Below, in pieces: positions 23,940-36,600 of a stretch of 64,000 nt of DNA (position 1 is its first letter; each line of letters opens with the position of its first letter). The notes below the pieces were generated by a model that was not told the origin of the DNA, searched no databases, and was given only the letters and a program-made list of their open reading frames with translations. The position numbers and the translations under genes were made by a program. Origin of the DNA: Leptodactylus fallax (taxonomy: Eukaryota; Chordata; Amphibia; Anura; Leptodactylidae); the NCBI GenBank assembly GCA_947044405.1, contig CAMRHE010000157.1, positions 642,501-706,500 of the forward strand, in the 5' to 3' direction.

Positions 23940-26900
23940 ACACCACCTCTTTTTTTCACCAATGAGGTCTTATTTGCATATTCCTTATATTCACACACAC
24001 ATCTATGAAACAAAAACAAAGCAAGCAAAAAATGCAATGGTGCAGTATAAAAGTAGGCTAACAGATGCCACTGCCTGCTAACTTCACAGAGAAGACATCT
24101 AATTGTAGGGACAGCACATTCTCTGGCTGCTTTACCCCAATGTGACATGGGGTAAAGCAGCTACAATTCTGTTCACTATTGTAGTTTTCATTAATGGTAG
24201 ATAATTTCTGACATTTTATGAAAGATGATCCATCATCCACCTGGGAGTCCCCTTTAAGCATAACTGTTTTCCCAAATGAATGAAAGCTATATAAAGCTGA
24301 ATCCATTGCTGAACCTTATGAAAAAACTAGGTTTCAAAAGGAAAAGCACTGTAATAAGTAATATGATATTTACCTGACCGGTGTAGTGGGCAACTGATGA
24401 CTTCTGGACTCTTCCTCACGATGGACTTTGCAAACACGCATGAATACAGATGGGGAATTCTCAGTGCTAATGGGTATTAAAAAGAAAAAAATATTATAAT
24501 ATAAACCTGCACCATTCTGCGCAGTTCTTCTCACGTGTACAGTTTAGTTTGTTATACTGTCAATAGCTTCCAAATGCCATAGAATAAAAACAATTGTCAA
24601 TGTCAAGTTACTAAATTTATCAAAGGGAGTTTACCACCACTAAAATAGTCAGTGAACTTCTCTCTTATCTCAAAGTACAGATTTTCTGCTGCAGAGAAAA
24701 TGACAAGTTAACCACCTAAGGGGGTGTTCACACACAGGAAATTGACGCTGAATTTGAGGCAGAATCCACCTCAAAATTTGCCTCCCATTCATTTCAGGAC
24801 CTCTCTTTCCACCTAGCCTTAATGTGTATCCCTGTGTTTACAGCTCATTCCCTAAGATTTAGAACATTATTTGGCTGCCGAGGCTGGCTGATTCAGTCCC
24901 AGTCCCCAGCTACCTCTATTCTCTTTACTGTGTCTGATGGCTAATTGTTCTGGAAAAGTGCACTTTGCTGCGGAGACCTGATAAGGGGTAGAACAGTGCT
25001 TGATCAGAGTCCCTATTATCTGTGTATACAAATCTCAAACACAATGCTAGAAACACAGCAGGTTGCTGGATAGAACTTTCTATAATACATGCTAAGTCTA
25101 CCCAAGAAAGCAGGAAGTGGAGGGGAGAGGAGACAGGAGAGGTGGTGAATTACCGAGATGGGAAAAAAGATTGAGGTCCCAATATGTGGTGACAACAGGC
25201 CAAAACGTAGACCCTATACAGATTTAGAAGTAATTTTGGTGGTGCCAGGCTCCCTTTAAATTCTCTCTTTGGCAGTTTAGCAGGCCGCTGTGCAGCAAGA
25301 GCACATGTAAGAATAGTGGCAGTAGTAAAGGAGCATCCTTGCACATGGACAAACGTATAGAAGCACTGGTTGAGTAATAACTTCTATATGTATGAACACT
25401 TTTGAAGTAGCAGTCATGTAATGCATCTCACGTCGACCACCAATATGGTTTACACCCTTGTATGCAAATAAATAAACCTAGTTTGTGAATGCAGTTCATG
25501 TATTTCCAGTCAAGCTTTTTGCAGAAAGGACTTAGTATCAGATCTACATAGCGACAATAATCTGTTACCTGGCAATATCCCCATCCACAGTAGCGGCTCC
25601 ATTTGTTCTCTCAGCAACAGGAGGTTCTGAGCAAGCAAAAAATGGAAAGAATATATTTAAATTGTTCTTCAGACCTTTTAGATCTTAATTCCAGCAGTTA
25701 TCTATAGCACATGTGGGTACAAGACATATCCATATGTTTTAAATAGCAGCAAAATAAGTTGAAACATATTTAGCAGCATGGGTTACAGCGGTCAAAAATC
25801 TGCGGCTAGGCATTGACAGTATTATTGCTAGGATACCATACTAATGTCAGAGATAAACCGAAGTTAGTTCACACTGGTCAAGACACATAGCAAAGCCAAT
25901 GGTATCTGTTAAAGGGGTTGTCCATGGAAAAACAGTTATTTTTCCTGGAGGCTAGGGAAGGTGAAAAATAAAGAATCCATACTGGCCTGTCCCCAGCCCT
26001 CCGATGTCCCAGACCACTGTCTGATCCCATAGCGCCCCAGTTCTTTTTCCAGCAGAAGTCCTCGCCGCACGTGACTGCTCAGGGCAATCAGCAGCCTCAG
26101 AGGCCGAAGGAAAGAAACTGGGACATCACTCACACACATCACCTGTGACATCTCGGGTCCTTTCCTTAGGCTGCTGATTGGCCTCAGCGGTCATGTGTGG
26201 CGAGGACTTCTACCAGAACAAGCCTCGGGGTGTCACGGGCCCTGACAGCAGCCTGGGACACCAGATTGCACTGAGACAGGCGAGTATGGGTTTTTGTTTT
26301 AGATTCTTCACCTTCCCCGGCCTCTGTTTTTTTCTGGACATCCCCTTTAAGTGTCTATACCAAGATTCTTGGAAGGCATATACAAAGATACAGAAGGCAT
26401 GAACTCAATCCCTAAAGTGTACATAATGTAAAGCTAAATATTGCACTAAATTTAAGTGATCCAGTCAGCAGTCCTACCTCTAAAAATAACAGTACTTTTA
26501 TATAAGCCATAAAAGCAGCCTAACCACACTTGTGTATGACTGTGATGTCCAAGTTTTAATGACCATGATGCAATGACTGCAAGAGCCCAAGCAGTACTTG
26601 CATCATCTGAAGTGCTTAGACTCTATACAATGAATACTCTCAGCCCTCCCTCTGATGTGAGGGATGTGATACTGCATCCTCCAGAGCAAAGATGACATTC
26701 TTTGAAAAAAAAAACCCTGGCCTCGGGACTCTGCCGCATTGGCAGTATAGCATTTCTCAATCGGGCAACCTGCATAGAGATATGCTTACACTTCTCTCCC
26801 AAGCCTTTATATAGGAGTGCTGCCTCCATTTAATTCTGCATCCACAATCATCTTTGAGGTAATACAGTGCTAGATTCTTACTTTCCAAGCTAAACTGTGG

Positions 26901-27641
26901 AGCGCTCTCACTTTCCTCATTTACAGGTGTAATAAGTTTCATTCTCAGACACAGTTTGTCATCAGCTTCGGAGGCAGAGCCAGAATTTCCCCTGTCGCTT
27001 TCCTCAGACACATCTGTTGTTACAATGGCGCTCTCTACGGTAACATCGTTGGTCGCTACATTGCTCTCAGCTGTGACATCACTGGTCGCCAGGGTGCTGT
27101 CTGGACAGCCTCCAACAACTGAAAGAGTAGAAATCCAAGACTCTCACAAAAGAACATTAAGGACTTGCATACAGAAGCATTTTCTAGACAACCGAAAAAA
27201 ATCCAATATTTCTATTTAGAGGAGTACAGTATATATAAAATACGAAGTACACCTGTAAGAGCTTGTGTACACTGAAGTCTTGCACACAGAGCCTGTATAG
27301 TTCCTAACTACAAAGTCATACAGGCTACAATCAGACTATTTGCACATTGATATATTCTTCTTAAGGTCCATCAGATCATGGTATGTGCACAAAGCATCTG
27401 TGCATATGAGCAATGCTATAAATTAAAGTGCGCATGCTGGATTCAAGCTGGAGTCATGTTGTGAGGCGATTACTAATAAATTAATAGTGTGTAAGTGTTG
27501 TGAAACTGAAGTGCTCATGCTACAAAAACTTGTGAGTAGCCCAACCTTAAAGGCAAGGCAAAATATTAGACTATGAGCTAAAGTACCACCATGTGTATAT
27601 TATAAGAATATTACAAGTTACCAAAAAGTTACATGGCCCTG

Positions 27642-27672
<31 letters not shown>

Positions 27673-30600
27673 TCTCCGACTATTTGTGGGCTTATATAAG
27701 AATCTTACCAATTGGGGTACTATGTCTTCGTGGTCCCCGTTTCAACTGGCTAATCATTGGAGGTGTAATACTGCTTACTGGTTGAATTAAATCCCCTTCT
27801 TTGGGTAGGGTGAAATGGAACGGTGTATCTAGAACAAATAACCATTATGAATAATACTTTAATAGTTCCACCATGGGAAAATTCAGTGTGTTACAGCAGC
27901 AAGGATATGCAATGCAAAGATAAGCAATACAAATACACATAGAATATACACAAAACGTTCCAAGGTAGAGGTATCCCATTGGTAGTACTGTAGAGAGACA
28001 GATAGAAAGAAAGGTACAGGTAAAGTAGTAGCGGGGAGGGGGATATCACAACAGAAAGGAATTTCAGTTCTCTGTATGGCATGATCTCCACTCGACCTCA
28101 TATTCACCCGCCTCTGCTCTCTAGTCAACCTCTCTAACTCTGTCCACGCTCTCTGACCACAACCGGCTGACATTCTCTGTTCTCTCCTCTGTAATAGACC
28201 CTCCAGCCCCTAAACCAACACGCCCCCGCAGAAACCTTAATCGCCTTGACATCCGCACGCTCTCAGACTCTCTCCTACCACTTGCTGACATATCCTCACT
28301 CCAAGATGTAGATACCGCCACTGACTTCTACAATACCACCATTACTTCAGCCCTTGACTCTGTAACCCCCTTCACTAACACCAGAGTCCAACTGATCAAT
28401 AGGCAACCCTGGCACACTGACCTGACTAAAAAACTGAGACGTGCCTCACAGGTTGCAGAACGCCTCTGAAAGAAAAGCCACTCCCAGGAGGACTTTCTTA
28501 GGTACAAAGAGGCAGTTCTCACATTCAAGAACGCACTCACCTCTGCAAAGCAGGTCTACTCCACACTAATATCTACCCTATCCCACAACCCCTTACAGCT
28601 ATTCACTACCTTCAATTCCCTTCTCCGTCCTCCTGCGCCCCCTCCGACATCACTTATCACAGCCGATGACTTTGCCTCTTATTTCAAAAGCAAAAACACC
28701 ACCAGAGACAGTCTCACCCTACACCCCCAACAACCACTCTACCCAACTGTCCTGTGCTCTTCATCTTTAACCTGTTTCTCCACCGTCACTGATGAAAAGC
28801 TCTCCACCCTAATATCTAAATCCCACCTCACCTCCTGGGCGCTTGACCCCATCCAGTCACACCTCATCCCCAAACTCTCTGAAGTCATTACTCCTGCCCT
28901 AACCCATCTCTTCAACCTATCCCTAACCAATGGATCCTTCCCTTCCACATTCAAACATGCTACCATCACACCTATACTTAAGAAACCCTCCCTCGACCCG
29001 TTATCGCCAACCAACTATCGCCCATCTCACTGCTCCTGTACGCCTCTAACTGCTGGAGCAACACGCCCACTCCGAACTATCCTCCTATCTCTCGTCCAAT
29101 GTGCTCTTTGACAGACTACAGTCAGGCTTCAGAACCCATCACTCCACAGAAACTACCCTAACCAAGGTCACTAATGACCTTTTAAATGCCAAAGCCAAAC
29201 GTTACTATTCTGTCCTCCTCCTCTTCGACCTCTCCTCTGCCTTTGACAAGTGTCTACCATTCCCTCCTGTTACATACTCTCTCATCCCTTGGCATCTCAG
29301 ACCTGGCCCTTTCCTGGATCTCCTCATACCTCACCAACCGCACATTCAGCATCTCCCACTCGCACACCACCTCCCCGCCACGCCCTCTTTCTGTAGGTGT
29401 CCCCCAAGGCTCCATCCTAGGACTCCTCCTGTTCTCCATCTAAACCCTAGGCCTTGGCCAACTCATAGAATCCCATGGTTTCCATTACCATTGCTATGCT
29501 GACGACACCCAAATATATCTCTCTGGACCAGACATTACCTCCCTGTTGTCCAGAGTCCCAGAATGTCTAGCAGCCTTAGCCTCCTTTCTCTCCTCCCGCT
29601 TTCTCAAACTCAACATGGAGAAAACGGAGTTCATAATCTTCACCCCTCCACTCACGATCCCCCTACCTGACCCATCTATCAAGATTAATGGAACCACTCT
29701 CACCCCAGTCCCACAGGCCCGCTGCCTTGGGATAGCCTTAGACTCTGACCTATCCTTCAAGCCGCATATTCAAACCCTCAACACCTCCTGCTGCCTCCAA
29801 CTCAAGAACATCCACCGAATCCGCTCCTTCATCACCCCTGAAACTACAAAGATGCTAGTTCACGCCCTCATAATCTCCCGCCTAGACTACTGTAACACCC
29901 TTCTCCATGGCCTCCCAGCTAACACCCTCGCCCCCCTCCAGTCCACACTAAACTGTGCTGCTCACCTAATACACCTCTCCCCCCGTTCTTCATCGGCCGC
30001 ACCCCTCTGCCAATCCCTTCACTGGCTACCCATCGCCCAGTGAATAGAGTTCAAACTACTAACCCTGACATACAAAGCCATCCACAACCTGTCCCCTCCA
30101 TATATCTCCGACCTAATCTCCCGCTACCTGCCCGCACGTAACCTCCGATCCTCCAAAGACCTCCTACTCCGCTTTGTTCTTATCTGTTCTTCACACAAAC
30201 TTCTCCAAGACTTCTCCCGTGCATCCCCCATACTGTGGAACTCACTACCAAGACACATCAGACTGTCCCCCACCCTCACAAGCTTCAAGAAGGCCCTGAA
30301 GACTCACCTATTCAGGACGGCCTACAACCGCCAATAACGCTACTGTCACCACACTACCACCTGAACAGCCTCTACCCCCACCTTCTGTCTCTATCCCTCT
30401 TCCCTCATAGATTGTAAGCCCTTGCGGGCAGGGCCCTCTATCCCGCTGTGCTAGTTGGTCACTGTTTGTATTATCTGTTTTGTATATCTTGTGTACCGTA
30501 TGTAAATCCTCAAATGTAAAACACCATGGAATTAATGGTGCTATATAAACAATAATAATAATAATAATAATAATAATCTCTGCTTAGGTTTGTGTTGGTT

Positions 30601-33600
30601 GTACAGTCTAACCGCAGCGGGGAGGAAAGACTTCCGATAGCGCTCCTTCTCACACTTAGGGTGGAGCAGTCGGCCACTGACAGTACTGCCCAGCACTATC
30701 ATGGTCTCATGCATGGGATGGGAGTTATTCTCCTGCATGGAGCTCACCACGGACAGTACCCTTCTGTCACTCACCACCTGCACTGGGTCCAGGGGGCTCC
30801 CCAGGACAGAGCTGGCCCTTGTAATCAGCTTGTCAAGTTTATTTCTATCCCTGGATGATATACTGTTCCCCCAGCAGGCCACTCCGACTGGACTGCCCCT
30901 GGACTCCAAAGGCTCTCAGCCTCCTAAGCAGGTAAAGCCTGCGGTGGCCCTTCCTGTACAGGACCTCCATGTGATCTGCCCAGTCCAGCTTATTATTAAG
31001 GAGCACACCCAGGTACTTATAGGTGTTGATAGTCTCTATGCCCATCCCCTGGATGTCCACTGGTTTAGGAGGGCATCTGCATTTACGAAAGTCCACTACC
31101 ATCTACTTGGTCTTCCCAGCAATAATCCTAAGGTGGTTCCTCTGGCACCAGTCCACAAAATCTCAGTTCAATTCTCTGTACTCCCTGTCATCGACTGTGA
31201 TGAGACCTACTATTGCAGAGTCATCAGAATACTTCTGTAGGTAGCAGCTAGATGAGTTGCACCTAAAATCTGGAGTGTACTATGTGAACAGGAAAGGGGC
31301 AAGAACTGTACCCTGAGGTGCTCCTGTATTACAGATCACGGTATCTGACACACAGTCACGGGTTCTCACATACTGGGGTCGATTTGTCAGGTAGTCTAGG
31401 ATCCAACTGGAGAGGTGATGGTCCACTCCAGCAAGGCCCAGCTGGTCTCTCAGTAACCCCGGCTGTATGGTGTTAAAAGTACTGGAGAAATCAAATAACA
31501 TTATTTTCACAGTGTGCCCTGGTTTCTCCAGGTGAGAAAGAGCCCTGTGCAGAAGGTGGATGATGGCATCATCCACCCCAATGCCTGGCCGATACACAAA
31601 CTGGAGAGGGTCCATAGCGGGGTTCACTAGAGGGCAGAGATGTGTGACAAACAATCTCTCTAAAAATAAAAAGACAGTCACACCAAACATCAAACTGGGA
31701 TAAACTACCTAGATGTGCTTACAGTTACCTAAAACATACTTCCAGGAAAGCACATTTAGTAGACTATGGCTGAGGGGGAAACACTTGGGTACATTTTGTA
31801 ATAAGATTACTGTAAGACACCTTTCGGGAGCAACAATTAAAAAAACAAAAAACAAAGCTGAGCAGAGCCCAAATATTTATTAAGCAGAATCCCGGTAGGG
31901 ATGTACTTGGATTTATTTTCTAATTTTGGAGCTATTACATTTTTTTTTTTTTTTAATTAACCCAGCAGCATATCCAGATTGATCTTTTAGTGCGCCTTTA
32001 AAGCAGAGTACTGTACACCTTGCTTCAATCCACAATGACACTGCCATTATTTGGCTGTGCTAACTTGAGTTAGTTAGTGTTAGTGCTCATTCATGCATTT
32101 CCTGTCGGTAACATACTGCTGCCATATTCCACAGTGCTGTATGGAGTCTGTCATGGTTAGCACTCTTGCTCCAAATCAACAACTTACAACATCATCTGTA
32201 TACATACAGGCTTATGCTCTTCCCTTTAGTATTCCTGTTTCCACCCACACTCCAAAGCATACTGATAGGTTAATTGGCTTTCCTATGAAATTGGCCCTAG
32301 TGTTTAAGAGAAGGCAGATATGGGCGATTATCATCTCTGTACACCACTAAAGAACAGGTTGCGGCTATATAAGTGAAAGGAACTTTATCGTCTTTACAGC
32401 ATGATTAAGAGTACTTCGACAATCTAACAAACTTACCACTTGAGCTTTCACACAGACTACGAGTAGAATGTTCAGTTTTCTCCTGGAATTCTGAATCTGC
32501 TCCATGTGCCTCATCTTCACAAGAACCAATGGACACATCATCTACACATTTGTTGAAAACCATCGTTTTTTGAGGTGAAATCACTTCAAGTTTCTCCTGT
32601 GACTCTCTCGGATGTTCAGTAATGGCAGTACCTAAAATGTCCTCTGCGCCCTGGGGACTTGTCTCATTACATTTCTTGCTAACCGATTTTGTCGTTTGAT
32701 CCAGTAATGGAAGTTTAGACGGATTGTCCCTTTCACCTGCATCTTTTTGTTCGGTTTCAGGAGGTTCTGACTGTATATTTCTATCAGAATCAGGGGCTTC
32801 TTTTGACAAGAGATGTTGCGGACTACTGTCTGGTGTATTTTCAGTATCTTCTACTATGTCAGGGTTACATTGTTTATTTGCCTGTTCTACACTAAACCTA
32901 CAGATGACTTTGCCATCTTGCTTTTCAACATGTTCTGTAGTTTCAGAAGACTTTAGATATTTTTGGGTTAATTCTTCCATAATACTGCCACCTGAATTCC
33001 CTGGGAGGATACAATCATGCTGTCCCTTAACCTGTTCAGTCAAATATGACTCTTCGTCTATTAGTTTAGCACATTCTGGTGTTTCAGGCACAGACTGCTC
33101 TTCATTTTCATCTTCTACAAAGAGCTCTTGATTTACCACTGAAGCTACAGGCAAGTCAGCTGGATGTGGAATCTGCTGGAGAGACGATGGGGAGTTTAAT
33201 GACTTGTTACAATCACTTGCGGCAGGCACAAAATCGTCCTTTTTCTCTTTTGATTCACTTTGAACGTCATCCACCTGACAGATTTGCTTTGGCGTCTCTA
33301 ACACTTCAACAAGAGTAACTTTCTGATCCTGTACCACATTCTGTTGAGGACCTGGGGGACCAACCTCTGATCCCTCAACTGCACTGGCAGACGTGCCACG
33401 TTCATTGTTTTCGCTCTGCAGATGTAAATCAGAATGTAAAGGCACAGACTCCATGTGCTTTGAATTATTCGATTTATTTTCTGAGATAACAGACTGTTCC
33501 TCTTCAACATTCTGATGTTCTTGTTTCCCTTTATCAACTTCAGAATCTGTGCTCAGATCAACCTCCATGGCCTCAACAGGCTCCACATCATCAGAACACA

Positions 33601-36600
33601 GATGCTGAGTCTCTGAAAGAGCGAGATTAAGATTGCCCTCTTCTCTCTTATGCTCAACTTCTGCAGCTTCATTATCATTAGGAGTTTCAGGAACTTCATC
33701 AACATCCCCAGAAAGGCTCTCAGCAGCTGAATTTACTTTCTGATCACATACCTCTTGATCTAAAATGCTCAAAGAAGCATCAGAATTTAAAGATGGTATC
33801 AAGACATTCTGACTACCAGAAACATTACTTTGGCTAATACAATCTTTATGGTCTTTTACATCGACGTTAACAATGGCACTTTGTTCACTGTTGATGGGAG
33901 AATCTTCTTGGGCATTCAGAGCAATGGGATGCCTATGTATGGTAACCTGGCTTTCTTGTTGAGAAACTTCTGGCAAAGGGCTCTCCTCTGTCCTTTTAGA
34001 AGGAAAAGATGCCTGATCATCCTCTTCGATTTGTGTTGCTCCACTAATATCCCCTGTGTGTGAGCTATCTGTTTCCATAAGTTCACTTGTGGATAACGTT
34101 AAATTACAATCGTCTTCTGCAGTTTCATGGGATGATCTTGGGTTCAAATCAGAGTTTTCAGACTTCAGGCTAGGACCTATGGAACTTTCACAACCCTTGG
34201 GTAAATGAAGTTGGTCACTTTGCTCTCTAGGAAGAGAGTCTTCAAGGCTTGGTGTTGGTACAAACACATCCTGTAAAATATTAATAAATCAGTGAAATAT
34301 TCTATCCTATTATACAGACAAAGTGGTACAAGGTGCTGAGATATACTTCACTTGACTGAGCTATAAATATACATTTTGAAAATGAAATGTTTTTAAGCGG
34401 CTCTGGCTAAGACAAGATGATGTCTAATGATGAATTTATTTGCCTCAATAGAGGTTAGGAGTTGGTATTTCAGCCAGAAGCTGGATGCTAGATTAGTGGA
34501 GGGGTCCAATCAAGAGTCGGAGAAGAGAATGAAATCAGCAGTCAAAGTCTATAGCACTAGTAAAACAGTCGACATCCTCACCAGAGGAAGAACAATCGGT
34601 AACAAGTGGGGGACCCAGCACTTACCATCTATCTAGTGAAGAGTTGATAAAATGTTTCTGCCTGGAAAATCCCTTTGAATGTGTCTGATGTAAAATAAAC
34701 TATACAAACTTATCAGAATAGTTTTGATTGTCCAAGACTAGATATTGAGGGTATATCTGGAGTAGGAAGCAGACAGCTTGGTACACAGTGTGTTGTGGCT
34801 GGAGTACTGCCCATCAGCTCTCATTCAAGTGAATGGGAACAGAGCTGCAATAGCACAGCATGACCACTACACAGTGCATGTAGCTGCCAGATTTTAACCC
34901 CGAACACTCTCCTGATTGCGTGGGTTGGGTGATCTAATATCAATGACCTAGCCTAAGCAGAGGCCATCAATAGCTAAACTTAGATAATTCCTTTAACCAA
35001 TAAAACACTCACGTGAGAAAATTCTGGCTGTGAAGGTTCCACAAAGGATCCTGGCACAAATGCTGGAGTCTTTTGGCACACTGGCGTTGATACTTGAGGT
35101 ACGGCTAAACAAGAATCATTTATAGGTTTTGTGGCTTCCTCCTGCTGCATACTCTCCACTGGATTACATGGTGCAGCTATTTCCATGTCTTCAACTACAT
35201 TAGAACATAGAATCACATTAGTAGCCTAGATAAGTTATAAGATACGGAATTACCAAGAGATAGATATAAGAAAGACTAAATAATAAATTAATAAACCAAT
35301 TGCTGAAAGCAGCTGCTGCTGAAGTATGAGGGAAAGACAAGGACAGGAACATTTATCACATGGAGAGAAGATTATTACCTTCTCCTACTTCCTGCTCTGT
35401 GGGAGAGCTGGGCAGGATGATGGGGGTAGGCTTGATAGCATCTGGGGAAGGAGAAACTGGGTCTGAGGAAACACTACACAAAAGGAGAGGAAAATACACA
35501 GACATCTGTTACCTTCCAGCATTTTTAGCTTTGCATATAGTACCTTACAAAATCAAACATGTAAGCACAATACAGTGTCTAATTTTGTCTGTACGTGAAC
35601 CCTATGAATTATAAAGTGCTGCAGAATATGTTGGCGCTATATAAATAAAAACATTATTATTATTATTATTATTATTAACCTCTTAAGGACCCAGCCCAAA
35701 AGTGTGTTAAGGACCAGGCCTTGTTTTTCAAAACTGACATGTGTCACTTTATATGGCAATAACTTTGAGACGTCTTAACTTACACAAGTGATTTTGAGAT
35801 TGTTTTTTCGTGACACATTGTACTTCATGTTAGTGGTAAACACTAATCAATATTTTTGTATTTATTTATAAAAAAATAGGAAATTTGATGGAAAAAAAAA
35901 ACAAAACAAACAATCGTAGTTTTCAAAATGTGAAATGCTCTGCTTTTCAGATAGATAGTCATACCATCCAAATACATTAATAAATATTATCTACCATATC
36001 TCTGCTATATATCGGCATCATCTTTTAATCGTCCTGTAATTTATTTTGGATGTTAGAAGGCTTACAAGTGTAACAGTGATTTTGCAGATTTACAAGAAAA
36101 TTTCCCAAACTAATTTTTTAGGGACCACTTCAGTTCTGAAGAGGATTATAAAGGCCTATATATTAGAAACCTCCATAAATCAGCCCATTTTCAAAACTGC
36201 ACCCCTCAAATAATTCAAAACAGCATTTGGGAAGTTTGTTAACCCTTTAAGCATTTCACTGGAATTAAAACAATATGGAGGTGAAATTTAGACATTTAAT
36301 TTTTTTCCACTAATTCCTTAATTTAGCCCTAAGATTAACACATTCAAAGGGTTAAAGGAGAAAATGCATCTCACAGTTTGTTATGCAATTTCTCCCAAGC
36401 ACGGAAATACCCAACATGTGCGTGTAAATTGATGTTAGGGTGAATGGTAGTGCACGGAAGGGAAGGAGCGACACTGGGTGTCTGAAAAGCAGATTTTGCT
36501 GGAATAGTTTTCAGGTGCCTTGTCTCATTTGCAGAGCCCCTAGAGTACCAATACAAAGGAAATCCCCAAAAAGTTACCCCATTTTGGAAACTACACCCCT

